A stretch of DNA of 64,000 nt from UBA961 sp014191195 (GTDB lineage: Bacteria; Bacteroidota; Ignavibacteria; Kapaibacteriales; UBA961), in contig OZ123195.1 in the NCBI GenBank assembly GCA_964204605.1, positions 124,001 through 188,000 on the forward strand, read 5' to 3'. Under the pieces are notes generated by a model that worked only from the letters and a program-made list of their open reading frames with translations, was not told where the DNA came from and searched no databases. A program made the position numbers and the translations under genes. Within the stretch, counting starts at the first letter, position 1. Each line of letters starts with the position of its first letter. Of the stretch, positions 43,034-52,087 are shown in pieces.

Positions 43034-44215
43034 ATGAAAACTTCCCTTTCAAAATTAACTGCTTCACAAAGAACAGAATCTTTTGGAACTTCTATATTTA
43101 CAGAGATTAGTGCATTAGCGCATCAATATAATGCAGTAAATTTAGGACAAGGTTTCCCGGATTTTGATGGCCCAATAGAAATAAAACGGATTGCCATGGA
43201 GGCTATAGCTTCTGGTAGAAATCAATATGCGGCTATGTCTGGTGAAAACGGTTTTAAAAAAGCAATTGCAAGGCATTCCTCTAGATTCTATCAACATGAT
43301 ATTGACCCATCGTCTCAAATAACTGTTATGTCTGGTGCAACAGAAGCTTTGTTTTCTACAATATTAGCTTTTATTAATCCAGGTGATGAAGTAATTGTTT
43401 TTGAACCTTGCTATGATTCTTATGTGCCCGCAATAACCATTGCAGGGGGAATTCCAGTACCAGTAACATTGCATGAACCATTATATAGATTTAATCCAGT
43501 AGAGTTAAAAGCAGCTTTTTCTGAAAAAACAAAAGCTATTCTTATAAATACCCCGCATAATCCTTCTGGAACTGTGTTGAATAGATCGGAATTAGGTTTT
43601 ATTTCTGATTTATGTAATGAATTTGATGTACTTGCAATTGTTGATGAAGTATATGAACATCTAGTTTTTGATAATCATATACATGTACAATTGCGATCAA
43701 TGCCAGACATGGAAAACCGAACAATTACTATTTCTAGTATAGGTAAAACATTCTCATTTACTGGATGGAAATTAGGTTGGGCCATTTCTAGTGAAGTGCT
43801 TCAAAAACCAATAAGAAATGTGCATCAATTTAATGTGTTCTCAAGCATTACTCCAATGCAATATGCAGCAGCAGCAGCTTTAGATTTACCAGATGAATAT
43901 TATAGTCAGTTAAAACAAGATTATCGGAAAAAAAGAGATTATCTTTCATCGATATTATCACATGCTGGCCTTTATCCTATAGTATCCGAAGGGACGTATT
44001 TTATGATGGCTGATACAGTGGATTTTTCATTTGCACATACTAATGATTTTGCTAAATGGCTAATCAAAACATGTGGAATTGCATGTATACCACCAGGAAG
44101 TTTTTATCTGCGCCCCGAAAGAGCAAGTACTTATGTTAGGTTTTGTTTCTGTAAAAAGTATTCTACACTTGAAACTGCGGCAGAACGTTTCTTAACGATA
44201 AAAGACTATATATAG
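43034..44215 (+). CDS. PLP-dependent class I/II aminotransferase (methionine/kynurenine aminotransferase-like)
   Basis: A 393-residue fold-type I enzyme. NLGQGFPDFDGP (about 35-46) and LINTPHNPSGTVL (about 176-188) are typical of the YbdL/KAT III group, as is the PLP lysine region SSIGKTFSFTGWKLGWAI (about 235-252), with YVRFCFCKK at the C-terminus. Members transaminate methionine, glutamine or kynurenine. Kynurenine aminotransferase activity is tempting because kmo is nearby, but these enzymes are promiscuous and the substrate cannot be read from sequence. Confidence 0.8.
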   Translation: MKTSLSKLTASQRTESFGTSIFTEISALAHQYNAVNLGQGFPDFDGPIEIKRIAMEAIASGRNQYAAMSGENGFKKAIARHSSRFYQHDIDPSSQITVMSGATEALFSTILAFINPGDEVIVFEPCYDSYVPAITIAGGIPVPVTLHEPLYRFNPVELKAAFSEKTKAILINTPHNPSGTVLNRSELGFISDLCNEFDVLAIVDEVYEHLVFDNHIHVQLRSMPDMENRTITISSIGKTFSFTGWKLGWAISSEVLQKPIRNVHQFNVFSSITPMQYAAAAALDLPDEYYSQLKQDYRKKRDYLSSILSHAGLYPIVSEGTYFMMADTVDFSFAHTNDFAKWLIKTCGIACIPPGSFYLRPERASTYVRFCFCKKYSTLETAAERFLTIKDYI

Positions 44216-44385
44216 AGTTTGTAAGTATACATACTTTTAGTTGTTTATGGATTAAAACCATGCTGTAGATTTATAGTAAAGTACAATCATACATTACTTT
44301 TAATTTTGTTTAATAGTTCAATGTAAAATTTTGGTAATTTGGTCATCATTAATAAATAAATCATTCTAACTTAAGGTAATATAAT

Positions 44386-44712
44386 ATGTCACACCCTTTG
44401 CATATTACAGATGAAAATTTTGAAACTGAAGTACTTAAATCAGATAAACCTGTATTAGTAGATTTTTGGGCTACGTGGTGTGGTCCATGCCGTATGATAG
44501 CTCCTATTATTGAAGATCTAGCAGGCGAATACGAAGGAAAAGTTGTGATTGGGAAAATGGATGTTGATAGCAATCAAATGGCACCACTGAAATATGGAAT
44601 CAGATCAATTCCTACAATATTGATTTTTAAAGGTGGAGAAATGGTTGATACTATTATTGGAGCTGTAAGTAAGCAATATATTGCTGAACGTTTAGAAGCT
44701 CATACCAATTAA
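44386..44712 (+). CDS. trxA: Thioredoxin
   Basis: A 108-residue thioredoxin with the redox motif WATWCGPCRM (about 26-35, the canonical WCGPC). Conserved strand segments are KPVLVDFWA and YGIRSIPTILIFKGGE (cis-Pro at about 76). No signal peptide, so cytoplasmic. It reduces disulfides in ribonucleotide reductase and other targets with thioredoxin reductase. A weak AAGGT site precedes the ATG. It lies upstream of the pterin dehydratase gene. Confidence 0.95.
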   Translation: MSHPLHITDENFETEVLKSDKPVLVDFWATWCGPCRMIAPIIEDLAGEYEGKVVIGKMDVDSNQMAPLKYGIRSIPTILIFKGGEMVDTIIGAVSKQYIAERLEAHTN

Positions 44713-44727
44713 TTCAACATTGTTTTT

Positions 44728-45021
44728 ATGAGTATTCCAGAATTACTATCCAAAGAATTAATCGATAATCATAGTGCATTATTACCTATGTGGATTAATG
44801 ATGGATTAAGCCTTAAACGACAGTTCATCCTATCTAATTTTGCATCGGCTATTGGATTTATTAATGCGATTGCAATTGTATCAGAAGCTATGGATCATCA
44901 TCCAGATATTCAACTATATGGTTGGAATAAAGTTTCTATTATGATGAGTACTCATGATAAAGGAGGTTTAACAGAATTAGATTTTCAGTTAGCATCCAAA
45001 ATAGATTCTATTTCCTTTTGA
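44728..45021 (+). CDS. phhB: Pterin-4a-carbinolamine dehydratase
   Basis: A 97-residue protein with the family signature EAMDHHPDIQLYGWNKVSIMMSTHDKGGLTELD (about 55-88) in which His-His-Pro and the later His and Asp fit the PCD/DCoH pattern. It recycles the 4a-hydroxypterin made by aromatic amino-acid hydroxylases, and homologues also act in molybdopterin or other processes. No phenylalanine hydroxylase lies in this window. It follows trxA by 15 bp on the same strand. The gene name is assigned by family, not by context. Confidence 0.85.
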   Translation: MSIPELLSKELIDNHSALLPMWINDGLSLKRQFILSNFASAIGFINAIAIVSEAMDHHPDIQLYGWNKVSIMMSTHDKGGLTELDFQLASKIDSISF

Positions 45022-45040
45022 ATATGAAATAGATAAAGTT

Positions 45041-45085
45041 AAAAAAGGGCGCCATTGTTCATTGCGGCAAAGGATGTCCTTTTTT
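45041..45085 (+). terminator. Possible terminator after the pterin dehydratase gene
   Basis: AAAAAAGG (45041-45048) pairs with CCTTTTTT (45078-45085) around a 29-nt interior that can form only a weak inner stem (GCC/GGC). The arrangement looks like a terminator but the interior is long and poorly paired, so this is tentative. Confidence 0.35.
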
Positions 45086-45147
45086 CATAAAAGATATATA
45101 ATAATGTAATTACATATTCAATCATCTGTCTCTTTAAAGGTTTTAAA

Positions 45148-46425
45148 ATGAACCCCTCAATTACTGATATTCATGCCAGAGAAATATTAGATTCTCGTGG
45201 AAATCCTACTTTAGAAGTTGAAGTAGTATTAGAAGATGGTTCTTTTGGTGTTGCTGCTGTTCCTTCTGGTGCCAGTACCGGACAAAACGAAGCGTGCGAA
45301 CTTAGAGATGATGATTCTACCAGATATGGTGGCAAAGGCACTTTAAAGGCAGTAGATAATGTTAATGGTACCATTGCAGAAGAACTTGAAGGTTTGGATG
45401 CAGATGATCAGGCAGAAATTGATGATTTGTTAATAGAATTAGATGGAACGGAAAATAAATCTAATCTAGGTGCAAATGCAATTGTTGGAGTATCTTTAGC
45501 AATAGCAAAGGCATCTGCAGCATACTATAATATGCCTTTATATCGTTATTTAGGTGGTATTTATGGGAACACATTACCTGTTCCAATGATGAACATTCTG
45601 AATGGCGGCAAGCATGCTGATAATACTGTAGATATTCAAGAATTCATGATTATGCCTGTAGGTGCAGATTCTTTCTCGAATGCTTTAAGAATGGGTACAG
45701 AAGTGTTTCATGCTTTAAAGTCTGTGCTTAAAAAACACGGTTATAATACATCTGTTGGTGATGAAGGTGGATTTGCACCTTCTCTGAAATCCAATGAAGA
45801 AGCATTTGACCATATCTTAAATGCAATCCTGCTTGCAGGTTATAATGCTGGAGACGATATCTTACTTGCAATCGATGTTGCTGCAAGTGAAATGGTAAAG
45901 AATGGTGTGTATGAAATGTATAAATCAGGTTCACCATCCAAAACCTCTGATGAGATGATTCAGTGGTATATGTCATTATGTTCTCAATATCCATTGTTTT
46001 CTATAGAGGATGGAATGGGAGAAAATGACTGGGAAGGTTGGAAAAAGTTGACAGATGCCTTGGGTGATACGATACAATTGGTTGGAGACGATCTATTTGT
46101 GACAAATCCTTCATTTTTAACAAAAGGTATAGAAACAGGAACTGCAAATGCCATTTTGATTAAAGTAAATCAAATTGGAACATTAACAGAAACATTAGAC
46201 ACTATTTCTATGGCTCATCAACATGGCTATAGAACAATAATATCTCACAGATCTGGCGAAACTGAAGATACCACAATCGCTGATATTGCCGTTGCTACAA
46301 ATGCTGGGCAAATCAAAACAGGTGCCCCTAGTAGATCTGATAGAGTTGCAAAGTACAATCAATTGCTTAGAATTGAAGAAGAATTAGGCTTCTCTGCAAA
46401 ATATGCAGGTTTCACAATTTTATAA
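45148..46425 (+). CDS. eno: Enolase
   Basis: A 425-residue glycolytic enzyme interconverting 2-phosphoglycerate and phosphoenolpyruvate. Family sequences are IHAREILDSRGNPTLEVEV, GGKHADNTVDIQEFMI and SVGDEGGFAPSL. The metal/substrate-binding blocks are SIEDGMGENDWEGW, VGDDLFVTNP, ILIKVNQIGTLTET (catalytic Lys) and SHRSGETEDTTIADIAV. Length and all motifs are normal. An AAAGGT site precedes the ATG. In many bacteria the enzyme also associates with the RNA degradosome, but nothing here shows that. Confidence 0.98.
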   Translation: MNPSITDIHAREILDSRGNPTLEVEVVLEDGSFGVAAVPSGASTGQNEACELRDDDSTRYGGKGTLKAVDNVNGTIAEELEGLDADDQAEIDDLLIELDGTENKSNLGANAIVGVSLAIAKASAAYYNMPLYRYLGGIYGNTLPVPMMNILNGGKHADNTVDIQEFMIMPVGADSFSNALRMGTEVFHALKSVLKKHGYNTSVGDEGGFAPSLKSNEEAFDHILNAILLAGYNAGDDILLAIDVAASEMVKNGVYEMYKSGSPSKTSDEMIQWYMSLCSQYPLFSIEDGMGENDWEGWKKLTDALGDTIQLVGDDLFVTNPSFLTKGIETGTANAILIKVNQIGTLTETLDTISMAHQHGYRTIISHRSGETEDTTIADIAVATNAGQIKTGAPSRSDRVAKYNQLLRIEEELGFSAKYAGFTIL

Positions 46426-46472
46426 TTAGCAATACTATTTTCATGCTCCACCAATTGTTTGAGTAAAAATTT

Positions 46473-47873
46473 ATGAGCATTGTTTTTGGAACTGATGGAT
46501 GGCGCGGAATTATCGCCCGCGATTTTACCTATGATAATTTAGCATTAGTTGCAACTGCAACAGCGAATTATATTAAAAGAATAGGCGAAAAAAATTCAGC
46601 TGCTGTTATTGGATATGATACCAGATTTATGTCTCGTGAGTTTGCCGAAGAAACCGCAAGGATCTTTGCTTTTCATGGTATTATTGTTCATTTAACGCAA
46701 TCTGTTTCTTCCACACCTCAAGTGTCATTTCATACCAAGCAAAAAGGTGCTGTATTAGGAATAGTAATCACTGCAAGCCATAACCCTCCTATTTATAATG
46801 GATATAAAGTAAAAGGTAAGTTTGGGGGCCCTGCATATCCTGAAGAAATAGCAGAAATAGAACTAGAATTAGCTAAACTTGCTAATAAAGTTCCGAAAGC
46901 TCCGCCAAAATCCCTAGATCAATATATACTCGAAAGAGCAATACGCCCTTTTGATGCTCAAGAATCATATCTTAGATATATCAGGAAGAAAATTGATCTA
47001 GACTTAATTAATTCATCTAATTTTACTATTCTTTTAGATGCAATGTATGGTGCTGGACAAGGCATTCTTCCTAAAGTATTGCAGAATGTAGAAGAGATGC
47101 ATGCTGAGTTCAATCCTTCTTTTGGAGAGATTACCAACCCTGAGCCAATTCCAAGCAATCTTCTTCCATTTTTAGATACAATTAAAGAAGGTAATTATTC
47201 TATTGGTATAGCTACAGATGGTGATGCCGATAGATTAGGTGCTGTAGATGAATGTGGGAATTTTGTTGATTCACAAAAACTGTTTATTCTGCTTCTGAAG
47301 TATATGTATGAAGACAAAAAGAAACGCGGTTCAGTTGTTAAAACTGTTTCCGTTACTTCTATGGTTGAACAATATTGTGCAAAACATAATTTAACTTTAA
47401 TTGAAACACCTGTCGGGTTTAAGCATGTTGCTAAACTAATGAATGAGCAAAAAGTAATTGTGGGTGGGGAAGAATCAGGCGGCTTAGGGACAATTCTTCA
47501 TATTCCAGAGCGAGATGGCATTTTTAATGCACTTTTACTTATCGAAATGATGGCTCATCGTAAAAAAAGTTTGAAACAATTATGCGATGATCTTGATACA
47601 GAATTTGGTCCACATAGATATATGCGCAAAGATGTTCATGTAACGAGTCAACAAAAGAAAGTGATAATGAATGCTTGTGCAAAAGGTCCTGCAAAAATTG
47701 GACGTTATACAGTAATTTCAACTGAGACAAAAGATGGTTTCAAATTCTTTGTGGATAATGGTTGGTTGCTTATACGTTCATCTGGTACTGAACCTTTGAT
47801 AAGATTCTATGCCGAAGCTGAAACTATGGGTAAGGTCAATGAATTATTAGAAGAAGGCTTTAAACTTAGCTAA
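46473..47873 (+). CDS. Phosphoglucomutase/phosphomannomutase family protein
   Basis: A 466-residue alpha-D-phosphohexomutase. FGTDGWRGIIARDFT (about 5-19) opens the protein. The phosphoserine site is ITASHNPPIYNGYKV (about 101-115), the metal loop is DGDADRLG (about 251-258), the sugar loop is GGEESGG near 338 and the phosphate-binding loop RSSGTEPLIRFY near 443-454. The family converts glucose or mannose 1- and 6-phosphates. The exact sugar cannot be decided from motifs. It ends at a hairpin terminator at 47889-47935. Confidence 0.85.
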   Translation: MSIVFGTDGWRGIIARDFTYDNLALVATATANYIKRIGEKNSAAVIGYDTRFMSREFAEETARIFAFHGIIVHLTQSVSSTPQVSFHTKQKGAVLGIVITASHNPPIYNGYKVKGKFGGPAYPEEIAEIELELAKLANKVPKAPPKSLDQYILERAIRPFDAQESYLRYIRKKIDLDLINSSNFTILLDAMYGAGQGILPKVLQNVEEMHAEFNPSFGEITNPEPIPSNLLPFLDTIKEGNYSIGIATDGDADRLGAVDECGNFVDSQKLFILLLKYMYEDKKKRGSVVKTVSVTSMVEQYCAKHNLTLIETPVGFKHVAKLMNEQKVIVGGEESGGLGTILHIPERDGIFNALLLIEMMAHRKKSLKQLCDDLDTEFGPHRYMRKDVHVTSQQKKVIMNACAKGPAKIGRYTVISTETKDGFKFFVDNGWLLIRSSGTEPLIRFYAEAETMGKVNELLEEGFKLS

Positions 47874-47888
47874 TCATCAAGACATCAT

Positions 47889-47940
47889 AAACCTTTATTC
47901 GTTTTTCAATAAGATTACGGGTAAAGGTTTTTTATATATA
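47889..47940 (+). terminator. Terminator after the phosphohexomutase gene
   Basis: Arms AAACCTTTATTCG (47889-47901) and CGGGTAAAGGTTT (47918-47930) pair over 13 positions with two G-U pairs. The loop is 16 nt, and a TTTATATATA tail follows. Oriented for the plus-strand gene ending at 47873. Confidence 0.65.
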
Positions 47941-47945
47941 ACTAC

Positions 47946-48686
47946 ATGAAAGATAAAGTTATTACATATTTGCAACAGCAAAAAGAATTATTTGGACCTT
48001 TATTATATGTAGAGCCTCCTTTTACTGTTGATAATCATGTATTAAATCATGAAGAACCCTTACACATACAAGCTGAAACTATGTCTTTAAGTATCAATCC
48101 CAATTGGCATCATGCAGAATCGCTTCCGATTTTATACCAATATATTCATAATTGTCAGGAATGTTCTCTAGGATCAACTAGAAATTCTTTTGTATTTGGG
48201 GTAGGTAATCCACAAGCTGATATTCTGATTATTGGCGAAGCCCCCGGAGCAGACGAAGATGCAAAAGGCGAACCATTTGTTGGTGCAGCAGGACAGCTTC
48301 TCACCAAAATATTGCAAGCTATAGGTTTTACCCGCGAAGAAGTATACATAGCAAATATTATAAAATGTCGCCCACCAAATAATAGACGTCCAGAAAAATC
48401 TGAAATACACTCATGTGAACCTTATTTACAGAAGCAAATAGAATTGATAAAGCCTGCTTTTATTCTTGCCTTGGGATTAACTGCTGTAAATACACTCTTA
48501 AAAAATGATCACAAAATGCAGGATATTCGGGGTAAAATTCTTAATTATCATGGGGTGAATATGATCGCTACATATCATCCAGCTGCTTTATTGCGTAATC
48601 CAAATTGGAAAAAACCTGCTTGGGATGATGTGCAAATGCTTAAAAATATGTACGAAGATTGGAAAAAGAATAATCCTAGTACATAG
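47946..48686 (+). CDS. Family 4 uracil-DNA glycosylase (Fe-S type)
   Basis: A 246-residue DNA-repair enzyme. The core shows VGNPQADILIIGEAPGADEDAKGEPFVGAAGQLL (about 89-122), containing the GEAPG active-site loop, and ATYHPAALLRNPNWKKPAW (about 203-221, the H-P-A-A-L-L catalytic His region). Four Cys for the [4Fe-4S] cluster are CQECSLGS (two, near 75-78), IIKCRPP and HSCEPYL. It removes uracil from DNA, as in thermophilic and many mesophilic bacteria. The first 65 residues are an unusual extension of unclear role. Confidence 0.9.
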   Translation: MKDKVITYLQQQKELFGPLLYVEPPFTVDNHVLNHEEPLHIQAETMSLSINPNWHHAESLPILYQYIHNCQECSLGSTRNSFVFGVGNPQADILIIGEAPGADEDAKGEPFVGAAGQLLTKILQAIGFTREEVYIANIIKCRPPNNRRPEKSEIHSCEPYLQKQIELIKPAFILALGLTAVNTLLKNDHKMQDIRGKILNYHGVNMIATYHPAALLRNPNWKKPAWDDVQMLKNMYEDWKKNNPST

Positions 48687-48713
48687 GGTTTTGAACGAAT
48701 CCACCTCTTCTTT

Positions 48714-48800
48714 CCCTCATGTGAGGGGTGCCCCTTGGGCGGGGTGAAAGAAAGAACACACCCCGCAAATCTGAATTTGTCACCCCTCTTTGTAGAGGGG
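48714..48800. repeat. GC-rich four-hairpin palindromic element
   Basis: Four consecutive small palindromes: CCCTCA/TGAGGG (48714-48727), GCGGGGTG/CACCCCGC (48739-48746 and 48759-48766), CAAAT/ATTTG (48766-48779) and CCCCTCT/AGAGGGG (48783-48800). It is far more GC-rich than its surroundings. The look is of a REP-like interspersed element, but only one copy is in this window. Confidence 0.55.
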
Positions 48801-48860
48801 AATATAATTACCTTATACCCAACAAACAGATTCTTGTATACAATAGAAGTATATAAAGCA

Positions 48861-48890
48861 AAAAAACCAATGCATAAGCATTGGTTTTTT
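48861..48890 (-). terminator. Terminator downstream of tRNA-Leu
   Basis: Perfect 13-bp arms AAAAAACCAATGC (48861-48873) and GCATTGGTTTTTT (48878-48890), loop ATAA. On the minus strand it ends in a T tract and lies about 20 bp after the tRNA 3' end. It could also work on the plus strand. Confidence 0.8.
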
Positions 48891-48910
48891 TATATCCTAA
48901 AAAAGGACAG

Positions 48911-48994
48911 TGCAGAAGGTGGGACTCGAACCCACACGGGTTTAGGGCCCACTGGATTTTGAGTCCAGCGCGTCTGCCATTTCGCCACTCCTGC
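48911..48994 (-). tRNA. tRNA-Leu (anticodon CAA)
   Basis: A class II tRNA with long variable arm. Acceptor arms GCAGGAG (48994 side) and CTTCTGC (48912 side) pair, with one G-U. The anticodon arm CTGGA/TCCAG holds loop CTCAAAA, giving anticodon CAA, which reads codon UUG. The T arm is GTGGG-TTCGAGT-CCCAC. The discriminator is A and the 3' CCA is not encoded. Confidence 0.92.
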
Positions 48995-49074
48995 ATAGAA
49001 AATTACAACGAAAGGCTTGCAAAAATACACAATTTGGCTTCACTGCCAACATATAAAGGTGATCGAATTATAAA

Positions 49075-51966
49075 CTATCTTGAAATCATAAGTTGTTTTA
49101 CCGATAGCATAGATCCATTTTGAATAATAGCTAGAGAATATACTCCATTAGATAATGAAGATATATCCATAGTTATAATATCCTGTATTCTATTGTTCAC
49201 ATTAATCTGTTGAACTTCTTTTCCTAGGAAATCATAGCATATTACTTTGTCGATATATGTGTTGAAAATATTAGATATGATTATCGATTCCTTAGCAGGA
49301 TTTGGATAGATAATAAAATCTGATTGCTTGTCATCTTGCCTTTTAATATCAGTAGAAGAAGAGAACAGAATATCATCTATAGACCATCCAGCATCTTGAA
49401 TAGAACCATTCGATTTAAAACGAAATCGAAGTAAAGCAGTATCAGATTCTGCTTTAAATAGTAATGTCTCTGGTTTCCAGTCTGCATCATTCTGTTCGCC
49501 ATCATTCCACGGAGTATAACTATTCCTATTATATGTAGATAATTGATTCCATTGTTTGCCCCAATCAGACGAATATTCTACAATTGCAGAGTCTTCTATG
49601 TCTACAATTGCTGCATGCCAAAATGACAATGCATATGTGCTTTTATTCATTGTTTTGATTGGGAAAATCATAAAAGTATCTTTTTCATTTCTTGAATAAA
49701 GCCCATCTGGAGATTCATCTAAAGAAAATGGTTTTGAATGGGCAAATACAGAATTGCTTTTAAATGTACCCCCAATATGATATTTAGGCAATACAGTTTC
49801 GTCAAAAGTTTCCGAATGGTTAGATAATACTGGGCCACCATATGCAAGTATATCAAATGATTTTGCGCTTTCAAGCTTTGATGCTGATCCATCTTTTATA
49901 GTGCTATAATAATGATACCAGCCTTTTTCATTAAGTGAATCAACGATTTTTAATACTTTGCCAGTGTCTGTAATGGACAAAGCAAATTCTTTTATCTTCA
50001 ATCCATCACGAAAAATCAATAATGAATGTGGATTGACAAATGGTGTTATCGTATCTGCTCTGAATGCTGGAATAGAAATCGATAATTGTATAGAATTTGG
50101 TGATGCTATGGGAGAAAAGGATAAAATCTTTGGAGCCTGTGGTAATTTAGAACCACCTGCTGTACATGAAACTAAGCGTTCTGCACTGGTGTCTTGGCCA
50201 ATAATAGCCCTAATTGAATACTTATATAATCTATAAGCAATAACAGATGTATCTCTGTAGGTAAACTGTCCAGATGGAAGAGATGCTAAAAATTGATTAT
50301 TTCTAAATAAAATATAGGAGCATTCTCCATTTAAACTTTGGCCAAAAGATCGTGCTTTTGGAGCTTCCCAGTATAATGTTATAAGCGTAGTATCAATAGA
50401 TGATGGCCTTGCCCAAAATGGATCTGGAGGTTGCGGATTTCTAGTATTGATAATGGAAGTGTACACATCATTATCTATTTTGGTAATAGCAGCATTACGC
50501 ATATCTACCCATGATGGATAAATAATACCATCATAAAATGTACATCCACTATAATCACCAGCAAAAACATTGTTCTGAAATGGATTATTTCTTAAATCAC
50601 TCGCAGCATCAGAAGCTCTTCTATCTAGCCAAGTATCGCCACCATTGCTAGAATAGCTGATATAACAATTAGTGATGATATTTTGTTTGTCATCTCTAGA
50701 ATCTAAATACATCACAGCTATATCGCCATTTGTAGGGTCTATACTTATCCATGGCCAAAATTGATCATTTGAAATGTCTGAATGAATAATCTTAGCCTTA
50801 GACCACGTAATTCCTTCATCGGTGGATCTAGAAAAATAAATATTTGGAACTGAATCGGCAGCCCATACTAAATATAAATATCCTTTTCTTTTGTCTGAAT
50901 ATATATCACAGGTTAAAGATGGATATGCTTCTGCTCGGACACCGCCTTTTAATGTATGCCTAGGCCCTTCCGGTAAATCTTTAGTGATTCCAAAGGTATT
51001 ATATGTTTGTATGATTTCTGGATTAGAAAATGTAATGCCACCATCAATGGATTTAGAAAAACCTATGGATTTTTTAGGACCAAAATTCCAGACAGTATAT
51101 ACTTGTCCTAAAGGGCCTGTTACTGATAATGGGAAGCTCTGCCCGAATGTTGTATCCTCTGAAATACCTGATATTCTGTTGCTTACTGGAACTGGTACAG
51201 ACCAAGTATTTCCTTGATCTGTAGAATATACATTGACAATTTGTGTTGATGAGTCTCGATTAATGACACGTTTCCAAGGTATGTATAATCGTTTATAATA
51301 TGGTGATATAGGTGAATTATCTGACCAAATATAATATTTGTCTTCAAAACTTGAATCTGGAGTTTGATCTCCCACATGTTGTATTACGGGAATATGCTTT
51401 ATCCACGTTAAACCACCATCGGTTGTTTTAGAAAAAAATACTCCGTTTTCAGGAGACACTTTGGCTCTGTCTCCAAAAGCACCATATACTAAAAATCCAA
51501 TGCCATCATTATTAAATGCAACGGAAGGGTCGTTACTGGAAGTTGTCATTTTAGGTGGTTTCCCCAGATTTGTATTCTTCCACGTTTTTCCTCCATCAAA
51601 TGAATAATACACCCACGTAGATGAATTAGAGCGATAATCTACAGCAGATCCAATTAAATTTTTGGGATTCTTAGGATTGATTGCGATTGAGGATTCATTT
51701 TGAACAGGAAATTGATCTGTTTCTGTAACAATCATATTTGCATTATCAAAAAACAATGAATTTGCCTCAATAGATTGCACCATTGGAATCATTGGGCTTG
51801 CACTATTTTTTTGTATTTGTGGAGTTGGATGCGCACTTTCCATATACCTTTTTAATGCTTCTCCAGCTTTTTTTAATTCATTATTCCTTTCATTGTTTTG
51901 TGCTTGTAGTGTACATGAAAAAAAGCACAATGCAAATAGTAAGTTAGTGTAGAATATGTGAGTCAT
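49075..51966 (-). CDS. T9SS-exported Asp-box (BNR repeat) protein
   Basis: About 963 residues from ATG 51966; the frame opens at 52032, but only this start gives a clean signal peptide (FALCFFSCTLQAQ). The region about 60-570 contains at least five Asp-box motifs of the S-x-D-G-G-x-T-W type (SFDGGKTWKN, TTDGGLTWIK, SIDGGITFSN, STDEGITWSK, SSNGGDTWLD), a sialidase-like beta-propeller. An Ig-like segment and a concanavalin-like C-terminal part lead to a T9SS sorting domain with IYPNPAKES and VYSLAIIQNGS. The sialidase catalytic residues were not identified, so glycosidase activity is unproven. Probably surface-bound. Confidence 0.85.
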   Translation of the reverse strand: MTHIFYTNLLFALCFFSCTLQAQNNERNNELKKAGEALKRYMESAHPTPQIQKNSASPMIPMVQSIEANSLFFDNANMIVTETDQFPVQNESSIAINPKNPKNLIGSAVDYRSNSSTWVYYSFDGGKTWKNTNLGKPPKMTTSSNDPSVAFNNDGIGFLVYGAFGDRAKVSPENGVFFSKTTDGGLTWIKHIPVIQHVGDQTPDSSFEDKYYIWSDNSPISPYYKRLYIPWKRVINRDSSTQIVNVYSTDQGNTWSVPVPVSNRISGISEDTTFGQSFPLSVTGPLGQVYTVWNFGPKKSIGFSKSIDGGITFSNPEIIQTYNTFGITKDLPEGPRHTLKGGVRAEAYPSLTCDIYSDKRKGYLYLVWAADSVPNIYFSRSTDEGITWSKAKIIHSDISNDQFWPWISIDPTNGDIAVMYLDSRDDKQNIITNCYISYSSNGGDTWLDRRASDAASDLRNNPFQNNVFAGDYSGCTFYDGIIYPSWVDMRNAAITKIDNDVYTSIINTRNPQPPDPFWARPSSIDTTLITLYWEAPKARSFGQSLNGECSYILFRNNQFLASLPSGQFTYRDTSVIAYRLYKYSIRAIIGQDTSAERLVSCTAGGSKLPQAPKILSFSPIASPNSIQLSISIPAFRADTITPFVNPHSLLIFRDGLKIKEFALSITDTGKVLKIVDSLNEKGWYHYYSTIKDGSASKLESAKSFDILAYGGPVLSNHSETFDETVLPKYHIGGTFKSNSVFAHSKPFSLDESPDGLYSRNEKDTFMIFPIKTMNKSTYALSFWHAAIVDIEDSAIVEYSSDWGKQWNQLSTYNRNSYTPWNDGEQNDADWKPETLLFKAESDTALLRFRFKSNGSIQDAGWSIDDILFSSSTDIKRQDDKQSDFIIYPNPAKESIIISNIFNTYIDKVICYDFLGKEVQQINVNNRIQDIITMDISSLSNGVYSLAIIQNGSMLSVKQLMISR

Positions 51967-52027
51967 AATTGTATATTGTTTTAATAATATGAAGTATACA
52001 AAACTAGGCTTTTCCACTTCATAGAAA

Positions 52028-52058
52028 AGCACGAAATTTGTGCATACAATATCGTGCT
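52028..52058. promoter_or_regulatory. Operator-like inverted repeat upstream of speB
   Basis: AGCACGA (52028-52034) and TCGTGCT (52052-52058) form perfect 7-bp arms with a 17-nt spacer in the region between the T9SS gene and speB. The arms resemble a dimeric repressor site. The regulator is unknown. Confidence 0.3.
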
Positions 52059-52087
52059 ACATGTAATATAATCATAAGGAACATACC

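Larger units (their letters stand above)
48687..49074. other. Gene-poor gap holding hairpin element, terminator and tRNA
   Basis: No convincing protein gene is present between 48686 and 49075. Apparent short open frames here run through the tRNA and the hairpins. Contents: GC-rich four-hairpin element (48714-48800), terminator (48861-48890), tRNA-Leu (48911-48994). In the remaining stretches I see only AT-rich spacer. Confidence 0.7.

Noticed and set aside
47750..47758. Perfect DnaA box TGTGGATAA
   Set aside because: It lies inside the phosphohexomutase coding sequence with no second box nearby; chance occurrence in AT-rich DNA.
48735..48962. Short open frames between the uracil glycosylase and the T9SS gene
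   Set aside because: They run through the hairpin element and the tRNA-Leu and have no protein-like sequence.
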